Positions 18,262 to 27,628 are shown, numbered from the stretch's first letter. The stretch: DNA of 64,000 nucleotides from Streptacidiphilus rugosus AM-16 (GCF_000744655.1 NZ_JQMJ01000002.1:36532-100531); one strand, 5' to 3'. A program made the numbers and translations. The notes: a model not told the origin generated them from the sequence alone.

Positions 18262-18663
18262 TCGCGGGCCCTCCGGGCCCTTGGGCGCCGGTTGGGCGCC
18301 TGGGTGCCGGCCCCTTCGGGGCCTTGACGGGTGGTCGTGTCCCCTTCGGGGCCACCGGGGTGGGGCCGGGCGCGCCGTTGGCGCTTTTCCGGGTGGGTGG
18401 TTGATGGGTGTGGGGTGAGTACGGGTCAGAACTCGCAGGAGGTAAGGGGGCGCCAACGGCACCCCGGGGCGCAAGCCGAATGGGAAAATCCCATACTGGG
18501 CTGGCTACTCGTCGGGGGGCCAGTCGCTCGTGCGGGCCGACGACAGGAACCTGGTCGGCCATGCTGGTGTGGTGCTGCTGCGGCAGGCCGCCGACCGCAC
18601 CGGCCTGACCGCCGCGCTCACGTGTTACTCCCGACTGAGCCGCAACCCGAGCACGACACACTG

Positions 18664-18885
18664 TCAGGGCCGATAGGCGTCGGCACGGTGGTCGATCCTC
18701 TCAACCCGCACAACGCGCACAACGCGCGCTGAGTCATCCAGTCGGTACAGGACGCGGTACGCGCCCCGTCCCGCGCTCCAAATACCCTTGAGGGGCTCCA
18801 GAAGGGGTTTCCCGACCCGGCGGGGGTCCTGGGCCAGAGGCCCGCTGATGAACTCCCAGACGGCCGATGGCACCACGAGGGGCAA
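18664..18885 (-). CDS. RelE/ParE-family toxin, possibly N-terminally shortened
   Basis: About 73 residues carry the RelE core: SAVWEFISGPLAQDPRRVGK, a GAYRVLYRLDDSARVVRVVR strand pair and the terminal HRADAY. RelE-type toxins cleave mRNA on the ribosome. The usual first 15-20 residues are missing: a TAG lies in frame just upstream of RLPLVV. No antitoxin gene adjoins. It may be a degraded half of a toxin-antitoxin pair, or it may start at an internal GTG. Confidence 0.7.
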   Translation of the reverse strand: MPLVVPSAVWEFISGPLAQDPRRVGKPLLEPLKGIWSAGRGAYRVLYRLDDSARVVRVVRVERIDHRADAYRP

Positions 18886-19029
18886 CCGCTAGGCCTTCGA
18901 CGGCCGACTCTCCACCGGCCGCCGATAACCCCAACCACCAGCCGGTTTATACTACTGACTGACAGCGCCTACTGTCCGCGTAGTAGACGGCGCCGCCGGA
19001 GCGTGAGCCGGGAGCTGGCTTCGATCCGG

Positions 19030-19605
19030 TTATGCCTTGAGGATGCCCCAGCAGGCTTCTTCGGCGGTTTCGCGTTGGTCCTGGGGGAGGTCGTTGATCT
19101 TCGCGGGGTAGAGGTAGGCGCCCCACTGCAGGAGCGCTCCGTGGAGGAGGGCGACGAGCTGCCGGGGGTCGCCGGACCGGATCCGGCTGGCTTCCTGGCC
19201 GCGCCGGATGAAACCGGTGGCCTCGGTGTAGAGCTCCTGGCGCAGGGCGAGGTTCTCTTCGTTCAGGAAGGCGGTGTTGTCCTGGGCAAGGAACTTGTAG
19301 GCGGCGGTGCGCTCGCTGGCGAAGTCGGCGTTGCACTGCCAGTACTGGGCGAACTCGGCCCGGATAGAGGGATGGCGTGCGGCATGGACCTGCCTGACCC
19401 TGGCGAGTAGGTCGGTGACGGCGTCATGGTAGGCGGCGTTGCCGAGGTCTTCCTTGCTGGGGAAGTAGCGGTAGAGGCTGCCGACCGCGGTCTGGGCGAC
19501 TTCGGCAATGAAGGGGACCTGGGCCCCGGCGTAGGTGCGCATGCAGAACGCACCGTAGGCGCCGTCGAGGATGCGGCGGCGGAGGTCTGGCTTCTTCTCG
19601 GACAT
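19030..19605 (-). CDS. TetR-family transcriptional regulator
   Basis: 191 residues. The N-terminal helix-turn-helix (RRRILDGAYGAFCMRTYAGA, VGSLYRYFPSKEDLGNAAY) is typical. The C-terminal ligand domain is helical (HPSIRAEFAQYWQ, LRQELYTEATGFI, LLHGALLQWGAYLYP). The ATG at 19605 has GGAAGA upstream, within a motif shared with the enoyl-CoA hydratase leader. It is closely related in architecture to the next TetR gene on the same strand, suggesting a local duplication. It probably represses itself and the divergent hydratase gene. Confidence 0.85.
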   Translation of the reverse strand: MSEKKPDLRRRILDGAYGAFCMRTYAGAQVPFIAEVAQTAVGSLYRYFPSKEDLGNAAYHDAVTDLLARVRQVHAARHPSIRAEFAQYWQCNADFASERTAAYKFLAQDNTAFLNEENLALRQELYTEATGFIRRGQEASRIRSGDPRQLVALLHGALLQWGAYLYPAKINDLPQDQRETAEEACWGILKA

Positions 19606-19620
19606 TAGAATGAATCTTCC
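19606..19620. promoter_or_regulatory. Shared motif, putative TetR operator (copy 1)
   Basis: TAGAATGAATCTTCC lies immediately before the first TetR gene's start codon; its reverse complement GGAAGATTCATTCTA nearly matches GGAAATATTCATTCTA in the hydratase leader at 20476-20491. The GGAA and ATTCATTCTA blocks are common to both, which supports a common operator. Confidence 0.4.
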
Positions 19621-19677
19621 CTGCTCGGCGGGCTATTGGTCAAACTGGCACGAGTTCGAGCCGGACCGCGACGCGGG

Positions 19678-20289
19678 TCAGGCGAGCGGGACTGCGGCGC
19701 GACAGGGTGCGAGGAGGGACCAGACGGCGTCGCGGGCCTGGTCGGATCCGGCGGGTTCGGGGTGGCCGGGGGCGGCGGGCGGGCTGTGGTGCAGCCACCG
19801 CGCGAAAGCGCCGTAGGCCATCATGATCAGAGTGCGGGGGTCCCCGGGGCGGACCACCCCCGCCTTCTGGCCCCGGTGAATGAAGTCCTCCCCGATGGCG
19901 AGGCACTCGTCGCGCAGGGCGCGGCTCTCCCCATCGAGGAAGTGCGCACTGGGCTGGCTAATGAACTCCAGGGCGGCCGGTCGCTCGGCGGCGAACGCGG
20001 TGTAGCAGTGCCAGACCTGGGCGAACTCCTCGGCAAACGATGGGTACGACCGCGCGTGGACCCGCCTGAGGCGGGCGACCAGGTCGCCGCGGGCGTCGCC
20101 GTAGGCGGCGTTGCCCAGCGCGATCTTGCTAGGGAAGTGGCGGTAGACCGTGGCCATGCCGGCCCCCGCCCGCTCGGCGATCGCGGGCATCTGCGCGCCC
20201 TCGAAGTTACGGGCACTGAAGACGGCGTAGGCCGCCTCCAGGACCCGCCAGCGGGCTGCTGACTCTTCAAACATGACATAAATATTCAT
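19678..20289 (-). CDS. TetR-family transcriptional regulator (second)
   Basis: Up to 203 residues. The helix-turn-helix reads ARWRVLEAAYAVFSARNFEG and AGMATVYRHFPSKIALGNAA. The C-terminal domain resembles that of the neighbouring TetR (HARSYPSFAEEFAQVW, LRDECLAIGEDFIHRGQKAG, MMAYGAFARWLHH). Either ATG 20289 or ATG 20274 could be the start; neither has a good ribosome site. It is transcribed toward the other TetR gene and away from the hydratase gene, which places a regulatory region at 20290-20600. Confidence 0.83.
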   Translation of the reverse strand: MNIYVMFEESAARWRVLEAAYAVFSARNFEGAQMPAIAERAGAGMATVYRHFPSKIALGNAAYGDARGDLVARLRRVHARSYPSFAEEFAQVWHCYTAFAAERPAALEFISQPSAHFLDGESRALRDECLAIGEDFIHRGQKAGVVRPGDPRTLIMMAYGAFARWLHHSPPAAPGHPEPAGSDQARDAVWSLLAPCRAAVPLA

Positions 20290-20475
20290 CCGCCGCTCGG
20301 GTTCCCGTCAACCCGAGGCCGACAGCGTCGGCGCGGCACCTGCCCGGCACGACCTTCCCCAGAGGCCTCTGGCTTCCCATTTGCAGGGAATCCTGGCCCC
20401 GCCGAGCCTTCAGCTGTCGCCCGGTGGTAGGAATCTGTTTCGGCAGAGAATGAGTTGACAGCCTCGATCATCGTA

Positions 20476-20491
20476 GGAAATATTCATTCTA
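20476..20491. promoter_or_regulatory. Shared motif, putative TetR operator (copy 2)
   Basis: GGAAATATTCATTCTA lies between the divergent TetR and hydratase genes. It shares GGAA and ATTCATTCTA with 19606-19620. A weaker copy, AAATATTCATC, overlaps the second TetR start codon (20280-20290). This is an AT-rich island in GC-rich DNA. Confidence 0.45.
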
Positions 20492-20619
20492 GCCGGGCCG
20501 GGAGAGCAGTCCGCCGAGCAGACCGGGCCGTGACGGCACGGCACCCGTGCTGCGCCGCGCGCCGCCGTATCTCCCACGCCCAAATCTCCCGCATTCAGAC
20601 GATGGAAAAGGTGTTTCCC

Positions 20620-21354
20620 ATGGGCAACTGGACGGTTGAGACGCGTAACAAGATCGCGGTGCTGATGTTCGGGCGGCTGCCGGACAACCAGATGGACCTG
20701 GACTCCCTGGAGGAGCTGGCCGGTCTGCTGGAGGACATCGCGCAGCGCACGGACGAGGTCAGTGTGGTCATGCTCAAGGGTGGGATCGACGGGATCTTCA
20801 TCAAGCACGCGGACCTGGACATCCTGCGCCGTGCCGCGGCGGGCACCCTGACCCCGGAGGCCGGGCGGGCCTGGCCGCGGGCGTTGGGTCTGCTGGAGTC
20901 GATCCCGCAGCCGGTGGTGGCCGCGATCGACGGGCAGGCCTGGGGCGGCGGCCTGGAGACCGCGCTGGCCTCCACCCTGCGCGTCGCCTCCGCGCGTTCG
21001 CACTTCTCCCAGCCCGAGATCCGCAACGGCATCATCCCGGGCGGTGGCGGCACGCAGCGCCTGCCCCGCCTGATCGGCAAGGGACCGGCCGCCGACCTGA
21101 TCCTGACCGGCCGGATCATCGGCGCGGAGGAGGCCCACCGCATGGGCATCCTCAACGCGGTCCTGCCCACCGAGGCCTTCGCCCAGCTCGCCGAGGACTG
21201 GGCCGCGCAGCTGACCCGCAACCCCGCCCCCGCCCTGTTCGCCGCCAAGCGCGCCATCCTCGACGGCCTCGCCCTGCCTCTGGACGACGGCATCGCCCTG
21301 GAGCGCGACCTGTTCCGCCAGGTCATCCCCACCAGCGCCTTCGCCCACCACTAA
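20620..21354 (+). CDS. Enoyl-CoA hydratase/isomerase family protein
   Basis: 244 residues. The crotonase fold shows the oxyanion-hole strands (VSVVMLKGG, PVVAAIDGQAWGGGLETALA) and the following HFSQPEIRNGIIPGGGGTQR with the glutamate typical of hydratases. Start at ATG 20620 (AAAGG upstream) or 20602. It is divergent from two TetR genes and shares an operator-like motif with one, so induction by an acyl-CoA or related ligand is a reasonable guess. Its pathway is unknown and no other beta-oxidation genes adjoin. Confidence 0.87.
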   Translation: MGNWTVETRNKIAVLMFGRLPDNQMDLDSLEELAGLLEDIAQRTDEVSVVMLKGGIDGIFIKHADLDILRRAAAGTLTPEAGRAWPRALGLLESIPQPVVAAIDGQAWGGGLETALASTLRVASARSHFSQPEIRNGIIPGGGGTQRLPRLIGKGPAADLILTGRIIGAEEAHRMGILNAVLPTEAFAQLAEDWAAQLTRNPAPALFAAKRAILDGLALPLDDGIALERDLFRQVIPTSAFAHH

Positions 21355-21519
21355 AACACCCACCCTGGCGCGCGCCCCCGCGAGTACCTCGCCCGCCGGC
21401 CCGGCGGGTGGCAGCAGCCCGGACCGGTCGTTCCGGCCGGGACCGAGGCCACCCGCCGGTGGGCGAAGAGCCAAGCGTGCGCCGTCACCGTCCATCGAAC
21501 AGCGGAGAGCTGTCCAGCA

Positions 21520-21888
21520 ATGACTGCAACCTCTCACCAAGCCCGGCAAGGCGCGATGACATCCGTCTCCCCACCGCTCATACCCGCGCTCACCCATTGC
21601 GGGGAGCGACGCCTGGGGGACGACACGTTCTACCTCAAGGCGACGGCCCGGCTATTCGGCTGGGACGTGACAGAACGCCAGGACGCGGGTGCGGTGGAGG
21701 CGGTACGGGGCGCATGGACGCTGCGCCTGTCCTTCACCCACTGCGGAGCGTTCCGCCGCGCCACCGCCACCGGGCCGCACAGCGCTGACGCGGAACTGAG
21801 CCTTACTGAGGCAGTCCGCCTGCTCGAGTACGTCGAGGCCCTGGAAGCCCAAGGGGTCTCCCGAAGGCCGAAGGCAGTGACGCGGTGA
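21520..21888 (+). CDS. Hypothetical protein, coupled to next gene
   Basis: 122 residues with a compact alpha/beta look (FYLKATARLFGWDVTERQDA, WTLRLSFTHCGAFRRAT, LSLTEAVRLLEYVEALEAQG). No family was recognised. Its stop overlaps the GTG start of the next gene in a GTGA, indicating translational coupling. Both proteins may belong to one complex or process near the SsgA-like gene. Confidence 0.55.
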   Translation: MTATSHQARQGAMTSVSPPLIPALTHCGERRLGDDTFYLKATARLFGWDVTERQDAGAVEAVRGAWTLRLSFTHCGAFRRATATGPHSADAELSLTEAVRLLEYVEALEAQGVSRRPKAVTR

Positions 21889-22145
21889 TTGCCGACGGCG
21901 TCCCACGTCCGGGCTTCCGTCTCGACCTCGCCGCGGCCCGCACCTGCCGTACCTGCCATGGCTGGGCCACCATGGTGGACCCCACCGGTCATGGCCTGCG
22001 TCTGTGCCCCGACTGCCAGACCCCGGCCTCCGCCCCAGCCCCGAGCAGAGCTGCGGCCCGCCTCCAGCCGAGGGTCCAATGGACCGGAACCGGCCCCGCC
22101 GACGGAACCGCGGCGCTGCTACACCTGGCCCAGTTCCTGTGGTGA
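21885..22145 (+). CDS. Small putative zinc-ribbon protein
   Basis: 86 residues from GTG 21885. Two CxxC pairs (CRTCHG and CPDC, 23 residues apart) suggest a zinc ribbon. A proline/alanine-rich segment and a leucine-rich end (AALLHLAQFLW) follow. It overlaps the previous gene by 4 bp. No family was recognised. Confidence 0.5.
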   Translation: MIADGVPRPGFRLDLAAARTCRTCHGWATMVDPTGHGLRLCPDCQTPASAPAPSRAAARLQPRVQWTGTGPADGTAALLHLAQFLW

Positions 22146-22187
22146 CCGATCGCAGACACAGGTCACCCCGGCCCGCCCCGGCCGGAC

Positions 22188-22440
22188 GTGGCAACTCCGC
22201 GGGCGGCCCAGTGGTTCGGCGACCCGCGCCACGCCGCCGAGGTCACCGGCATACCGCGCCCACCGGACGACACCGAGACCATCCCCGCGATGGTCGCACC
22301 GTTCCTGGACGCCCACGCGACCATCCTTGCCCAGGCCCCGGGACGCCGCCGCGGACATCGCCGCTCTCGGCCTGGGGGACGAGGTCACCCGCGACCTCCT
22401 GGGTATCACAGGTGATCCGCACCCATCAGACCCAGGTCTG
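22188..22440 (+). pseudogene. Hypothetical protein, frameshifted
   Basis: A coherent N-terminal part (RAAQWFGDPRHAAEVTGIPR, then IPAMVAPFLDAHATILAQAP) in one frame continues near 22340 into another frame (DAAADIAALGLGDEVTRDLL then GIT). A single-base indel in a CCCCGGGA run explains this. The family is unknown. Confidence 0.4.
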
Positions 22441-22547
22441 GTTGCTTTCCGACCGCCCCAACGCCCTTGCACAGGACCAACCCCTCGGACCTGTACCACC
22501 GCAGGCCCCTCATCGGTTGCCTGCCCAGCCCTCCCCAGGAAGACACC

Positions 22548-23012
22548 GTGCACCTCGTACCACCGCACCGCCCGCGGCCGGACTATAAGCACCGGCCCGG
22601 TGATTGTGTCCAGCTCGACGTGGACGCCCGGCTGACTGTCGGGAACAGTCAGCCACTCGGACTGCCGCTGCGCTTCGGCTACGACAGCCGGGACCCGTTC
22701 GCGCTCACGCTCGACCTGCGCGCCCCTACCGGGACGGTGACGGTCTGGCGGCTGTCGCGCGATCTTGTGTGGGAAGGCCTGCAACAGCCCACCGGCCTGG
22801 GAGACGTACGGGTCTGGCCCCCCGCTGCTGACCAGCTCGACTTGCAGATCATGCTTCGCGGACGGGAAGCCACAGCCCTGCTCGCGATACCCGCTCAGCC
22901 GGTGCGCCGCTGGCTCGCCACCCGGGCCTTCGCTCTGGTCCCCCAGGGAGCCGAAGCGGACCTGATCGACTGGGACACCGAACTGAACCACTTCAGGCAC
23001 AGCCGCGGCTGA
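22548..23012 (+). CDS. SsgA-family sporulation/cell-division regulator
   Basis: 154 residues from GTG 22548, with AGGA upstream. The SsgA-like pattern is clear: LPLRFGYDSRDPFALTLDL, then TVTVWRLSRDLVWEGL, a GLGDVRVWP strand, and ATALLAIPAQPVRRWL before the acidic end LIDWDTELNHF. These proteins occur only in morphologically complex actinomycetes and steer septum and spore-wall assembly. Islands often carry extra paralogues. It is followed by a universal stress gene 84 bp away. Confidence 0.85.
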   Translation: MHLVPPHRPRPDYKHRPGDCVQLDVDARLTVGNSQPLGLPLRFGYDSRDPFALTLDLRAPTGTVTVWRLSRDLVWEGLQQPTGLGDVRVWPPAADQLDLQIMLRGREATALLAIPAQPVRRWLATRAFALVPQGAEADLIDWDTELNHFRHSRG

Positions 23013-23096
23013 ACCCCCCTTCACCGCAGCCGATCCACGCCACCCAGCCGCACTCAGACCGTGCGGCACGGCACCTTCCCCCACGGAGAATCCACC

Positions 23097-23531
23097 GTGT
23101 TCCGGAACATACTGCTCGCTCTCGACTCCTGCCCCGCACGCGACCGGCTTGTGACGACCGCGATGTGCCTGGCCGGTCCCTCGCGCGGCACGGTCCACGT
23201 CCTGCACGTCGACGCCACGGCCGCCACCGGAACCGAAGCCGTCGCGCTGGAAGACGAACTCGCGGCACGCCAGGTACTCAACCAGGCGCTGCGCACCCTG
23301 CACGAGCAGGGTGTGCCCGCGGACGGCGAACTGCGCGACGGGTTCATCACCGACATCCCCGCGCTGATCTCGAGCGCCGCCGAACGCTACGGCGCCGACC
23401 TGCTCATCCTGGGACCGCACCACCGCGGCCTCTTCGCGAGCCTGGTCAACCCGCGGGTCTCCGACGCGGTGAGCCACACCGCCCGCATCCCCGTACTCCT
23501 CATCCCTGACACCACGGCCAGCACCGCCTGA
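23097..23531 (+). CDS. Universal stress protein (UspA family)
   Basis: 144 residues from GTG 23097 (GGAGA 8 bases upstream). The single Usp domain starts FRNILLALDSCPARDRLVTT, has the strand VHVLHVDATA, and ends with the nucleotide-binding motif region GADLLILGPHHRG...VSHTARIPVLLIPD. A second, IS6-truncated copy of the C-terminal third occurs at 29.66 kb. It sits in a tandem row of stress-type genes. Confidence 0.85.
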   Translation: MFRNILLALDSCPARDRLVTTAMCLAGPSRGTVHVLHVDATAATGTEAVALEDELAARQVLNQALRTLHEQGVPADGELRDGFITDIPALISSAAERYGADLLILGPHHRGLFASLVNPRVSDAVSHTARIPVLLIPDTTASTA

Positions 23532-23727
23532 ACGCCCCACACCGTCGACCGTCTGACAAAACTTCACCGCCCACCACGACCTGTCCGCCGGGTCGCAACG
23601 TCGGCATCTGACGGCCTATCGAACCCAAACACCATCAACAGCCGGGCAGCCCGTCCGCGCCCTGGGGCGGTAGATCACCACGCGCGCAAGCGGGAAGAGT
23701 CCGGCCCGCCAGGAAGAAAGCCAGATC

Positions 23728-24831
23728 ATGCAGTTGATACGTTGTGATGACCTTGACACCGACTACGGTCCCGGCTTCGAGGCCGACCTCGACGCGGTGG
23801 TCCGAGAGATCGAGCGTGCCACCCGGGCGTCGGTGGAGCTCGAGGGGGAGGGCCGGGCCGTGCGGTTCGCACACGCGAAGGCCTACGGCCTGATGCGCGC
23901 CGAGGTCGAGGTCCTGCCCGTGGAGGATCCCCGTTACGCGCAGGGGCTGTTCGCGTCCGCCGGGCGCTACCGGGCACTGGTCCGGTACTCCAATGGCCTG
24001 GGACACCTGGGCCCGGACACCCGGCTGGGGACCGCGTGCGGAATGGCGATCAAGCTCTTCGGTGTCCAGGGGCCGTCTCTGTCCGACGAGCCGGACGCGG
24101 GCACCATGGACTACAACCTGATCAACCATCCCGTGTTTTTCGCGAACACGGCACGTGACTACATCAGCATCGCAAGGTTGTTCAACGAACTGCCGGACGG
24201 CCCGCGCGACCCTTCCCGACGCGCCAAGTGGTTCCACGACTTCGTGACCAGAGACGGCTCGCTGCCCTGGGAGCGGTGGTTGTGGGACGAACTGTTCGCC
24301 CTGACCGGCTCGGTCGGCAAGCCCATGCCCCACCTGCTCCACACCGCCTTCTGGTCGATGGGCGCGGTACGCCACGGCGACTACGTCGCCAAGGTGCGGG
24401 TGACCCCCTCAACCGTGCACCCGGAAGCCCCCTTGCCGCCGATCGACGCTTCGACGGCCCATCCCGTCCGTGACGCCCTGATATCCGACGCGAACGCCGC
24501 GGACCACAGCTTCGACCTGCAGGTCCAACTGTGCACGGACCTGCAGACCACACCGGTGGAGAACACCTCGGTTCCCTGGCCCGAGCGGCTGTCACCCTTC
24601 GTCACCGTGGCCCGGGTGAACATCCCCGCCCAGGACGTCTCCGCCGCGGACAACCCCGCACGCGCGGAAGCACTGTCCTTCACACCCTGGCGCACACCCG
24701 CCGAGCACCAGCCCGTCGGACAGATCCAGACCGTGCGCCGCCGGGTCTACGAGCGCTCCTCCGCTCTGCGCCACCGCCTCAACCACCAGGCCCGGACCGA
24801 ACCCACCAGCCCTGACGACGTGCTCGGGTAA
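23728..24831 (+). CDS. Catalase-family (catalase-like heme) protein
   Basis: 367 residues of the short catalase-like family. It shows the heme-pocket histidine region (RAVRFAHAKAYGLMRAEVEV), ALVRYSNGLGHLGPD, and GMAIKLFGVQG with a later DYNLINHPVFFANTARDY. It is shorter than true catalases and lacks their C-terminal extensions. Relatives include SrpA-type proteins whose activity may be peroxidase-like. It lies between the universal stress and alcohol dehydrogenase genes on the same strand. Confidence 0.82.
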   Translation: MQLIRCDDLDTDYGPGFEADLDAVVREIERATRASVELEGEGRAVRFAHAKAYGLMRAEVEVLPVEDPRYAQGLFASAGRYRALVRYSNGLGHLGPDTRLGTACGMAIKLFGVQGPSLSDEPDAGTMDYNLINHPVFFANTARDYISIARLFNELPDGPRDPSRRAKWFHDFVTRDGSLPWERWLWDELFALTGSVGKPMPHLLHTAFWSMGAVRHGDYVAKVRVTPSTVHPEAPLPPIDASTAHPVRDALISDANAADHSFDLQVQLCTDLQTTPVENTSVPWPERLSPFVTVARVNIPAQDVSAADNPARAEALSFTPWRTPAEHQPVGQIQTVRRRVYERSSALRHRLNHQARTEPTSPDDVLG

Positions 24832-24939
24832 CTCATCGCACGCCTTGACCGCGGCTCCCGGCTGCCTTGCGCAGCCATGAACAACCGCTGGGCGGATCCC
24901 GCCACCGGGACGAGAAGACCACAAGAGGAAAGAGCGAAG

Positions 24940-25968
24940 ATGACGCAGACCATGCTGGCCGGACGCCTGCACCTGGCCGATCAGTCCCTGCGAATGGAGG
25001 AAGTCCCCGTTCCCGTCCCCGGAACCGGCCATGTGCTGGTCAAGGTCGAGGCGGCCGGCGTTTGCCTGTCGGACGTCCACGCGATCCAGGGCAGCCTGAA
25101 GCCCCTCCACCTCGAAGGCGACACCGTGACGCTGGGCCACGAGGTCGCCGGCGTCATCGCCGAACTGGGGCCGGACGTCACCGACTGGGCCGTCGGCGAA
25201 CGAGTACTACTGCTATCCGGGCAGCTGCGCGACGGCATCGCAGTCACCCGCGGCCTCGACTACGACGGAGGCTGGGCCCAATACACTCTCGCCAAGGCCA
25301 CCACACTCGTCCGCATCCCCGACGACCTGCCATTCGAACAAGCGTGCTTTGTTCCGGACGCCGTATCAACTCCGTGGGCGGCGATCACCCAGACCGCCGC
25401 GATACGGCCCGCCGAGGCCACGGGCGTATGGGGGGCCGGCGGCCTCGGCGTCCACGGCATCCAGCTCCTGCGCCTGGTCGGAGCAGCCCCGATCATCGCC
25501 GTCGACCCGCTGCCCGCCGCCCGCGACCGCGCCCTCGCGTCAGGGGCAGACCTGGCCCTGGACCCGGCCGACCCCGCACTACTCGACCAGGTCCTCAAGG
25601 TCACCGACGGCCGCGGGCTCGACGCCGCCCTCGACTTCGCCGGCCACCCGGCCGTCCGCGAACAGGCCATGGCCGCACTCGCCGACGGAACCCTCACCCC
25701 CGGAGGACGCCTGGTCCTGGTCGGCCTGACCAACCAGCCCGTCACCATCGCCGACGGCACCGCCTTCAGCGCCGGAAAGAAGCAACTCCTTGGCCACTGG
25801 GGATCCATTCCCGCCCACATCCACGAGCTCGTCCGCCTCATCCGCGACCACCGCCTCGACCTCACCCACTCAGTCAGCGCCGTACTGCCACTGTCTGAAG
25901 CCCCCCGCGCCGTCGAGCAGCTCGAGAGCAAGGCAGGCAACCCGGTCCGGCTGGTCCTCAAGCCCTGA
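24940..25968 (+). CDS. Zinc-type alcohol dehydrogenase (MDR family)
   Basis: 342 residues from ATG 24940 behind AAGAGGAAAG. The catalytic-zinc Cys (AGVCLSDVHAI) and GHEVAGVIAELGP are present, and the Rossmann motif reads GVWGAGGLGVHGIQLLRL. The four-cysteine structural zinc loop of classical ADH is not visible, which places it among the shorter MDR alcohol dehydrogenases. It follows the catalase-like gene and precedes the efflux gene. The substrate is unknown. Confidence 0.85.
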   Translation: MTQTMLAGRLHLADQSLRMEEVPVPVPGTGHVLVKVEAAGVCLSDVHAIQGSLKPLHLEGDTVTLGHEVAGVIAELGPDVTDWAVGERVLLLSGQLRDGIAVTRGLDYDGGWAQYTLAKATTLVRIPDDLPFEQACFVPDAVSTPWAAITQTAAIRPAEATGVWGAGGLGVHGIQLLRLVGAAPIIAVDPLPAARDRALASGADLALDPADPALLDQVLKVTDGRGLDAALDFAGHPAVREQAMAALADGTLTPGGRLVLVGLTNQPVTIADGTAFSAGKKQLLGHWGSIPAHIHELVRLIRDHRLDLTHSVSAVLPLSEAPRAVEQLESKAGNPVRLVLKP

Positions 25969-26031
25969 CGACCCACTATCCAGCTGACACCCCAGCCCGG
26001 CGACACACACGACCTACAGAAAGAAATAATC

Positions 26032-27519
26032 ATGAGCTCCTCGGCGCCGGACCAGGCCACGCGCTGGCGCAGCAGCGCTCCTTTGATCGCCGCCCTGGGT
26101 CTGGCGACCATGGTCGTGTCCATGGCCCAGACCCAGGTCGTCCCGATCCTTCCGCTGCTCGCGCACGACCTGCACGCCAGCAGCTCCGGCGTCAGCTGGA
26201 TCACCACGGCCACCCTGCTCTCCGCCGCCGTCTTCACCCCGCTGCTCGGCCGCGTCGGTGACCTCTACGACAAGAAACGCACCCTTCTCGCCGTCCTCGC
26301 CGTCATGATCGCCGGATCACTCCTCGCCGCCACGACGACCTCCCTCCCACTCCTCATCGCCGGCCGCGCCCTCCAGGGAGCCGCCACCGCGATCTTCCCG
26401 CTCGCTCTGTCGATCATCCGCGACCAGCTCCCCGCCGAACGCCTCTCCGGGGCTATGGCACTGGTCAGCAGCGCCCTCGCCGTCGGATCCGGACTCTCCC
26501 TCGTCCTGACCGGCCTACTCACCCAGGGCACCAGCCCCGACTACCACGCCGTCTTCTGGATCTCAGCCGCCCTCGCCGCACTGGCGCTGGTCGCCGTCGC
26601 CTTCCTGGCCCCCGCCTCACGACGCGGCCCCGGAGGCCGGACGGACTACCTGGGCGCACTCACCCTGACCGGCCTGCTCATCCTGCTCCTCCTGGGTATC
26701 TCCCAAGGGCGCACGTGGGGCTGGACCTCCGCCGCCACCCTGGGCTGCCTTACCGCGGCATGCCTGCTGGCCGCGCTCTTCGCGCTCGTGGAGCACAAGG
26801 TCGCCGAACCCCTGGTCGACATGCGAATCCTGACAAGCCGACAGATAGCATTCACCAACGTGGCCGGACTCCTCGTCGGATTCGCCATGTTCGCGCAGTT
26901 CATCGGCATCTCCACCCTGGCCCAGACACCACGGTCGCTGACCGGCTACGGCTTCTCCGCCTCAGTGCTCCGCGCCTCAGTGGAATACCTGCTCCCCGGC
27001 TCCCTCATCGCCCTCATCGTCGCCCAGGCCGGCGGCATCCTCGTAAGGAAGACCAGCGCCCGCACCACCCTGGCCCTGGGCACCCTCATCGGCGTGGCCG
27101 GCTTCGCACTACTGACCTTCGCCCACGACAGCAGCAACACCGTCATCTCGGCAGGCCTGCTCACCGGCACCTCCATCTCACTCGCCTACGCCGCCATGCC
27201 GGCACTGATCGCGGCCAGCGTCCCACCGCACGAGACCGGCATCGCCAACGGCATCAACTCCGTCTCCCGCTCCACCGGCAGCGCGATCGGCTCAGCCGTA
27301 GTCACCTCACTCCTCACCACCAACACACTCCACGACCCGCCACCGGGAATCCCCGCCCTGCCGCAGGAAGGACAACTCACCCTCACCTTCGCCATCGGCA
27401 TGACCGCCCTGCTCCTCGCCCTCCCCGCCACCCTCATCGGAATCACCAAACCAACACCGACCACACCCAGGGGGCGCGTCCGGGAGGTTCAGACGGAGGC
27501 CCTGGACGGCTCCAGATGA
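26032..27519 (+). CDS. MFS drug efflux transporter, DHA2 type
   Basis: 495 residues with about 14 predicted membrane helices. It has motif A between helices 2 and 3 (LGRVGDLYDKKRTLL), the helix-4 arginine region (LIAGRALQGAATAIFPLALS) and the antiporter motif C-like segment (SSALAVGSGLSLVLTGLL). It ends with a hydrophilic tail. It probably exports a drug or metabolite with protons. The first part of the gene (about 26089-26442) is repeated almost exactly at 30208-30563. Confidence 0.9.
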   Translation: MSSSAPDQATRWRSSAPLIAALGLATMVVSMAQTQVVPILPLLAHDLHASSSGVSWITTATLLSAAVFTPLLGRVGDLYDKKRTLLAVLAVMIAGSLLAATTTSLPLLIAGRALQGAATAIFPLALSIIRDQLPAERLSGAMALVSSALAVGSGLSLVLTGLLTQGTSPDYHAVFWISAALAALALVAVAFLAPASRRGPGGRTDYLGALTLTGLLILLLLGISQGRTWGWTSAATLGCLTAACLLAALFALVEHKVAEPLVDMRILTSRQIAFTNVAGLLVGFAMFAQFIGISTLAQTPRSLTGYGFSASVLRASVEYLLPGSLIALIVAQAGGILVRKTSARTTLALGTLIGVAGFALLTFAHDSSNTVISAGLLTGTSISLAYAAMPALIAASVPPHETGIANGINSVSRSTGSAIGSAVVTSLLTTNTLHDPPPGIPALPQEGQLTLTFAIGMTALLLALPATLIGITKPTPTTPRGRVREVQTEALDGSR

Positions 27520-27628
27520 GCAGCCGGCTTCGGCCGCCCGCCGGCTCCACCTCACAGCCACGCCCCAACCTCGGCCTTTCACCGGGACCCGGGAGAAGGT
27601 AACTGGGCAGGGGGCGTGTCCGGGAGGT

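Noticed and set aside
24867..25898. Long alternative open frame over the alcohol dehydrogenase gene
   Set aside because: It is arginine/proline-rich with no family pattern, the usual shadow of a high-GC gene.
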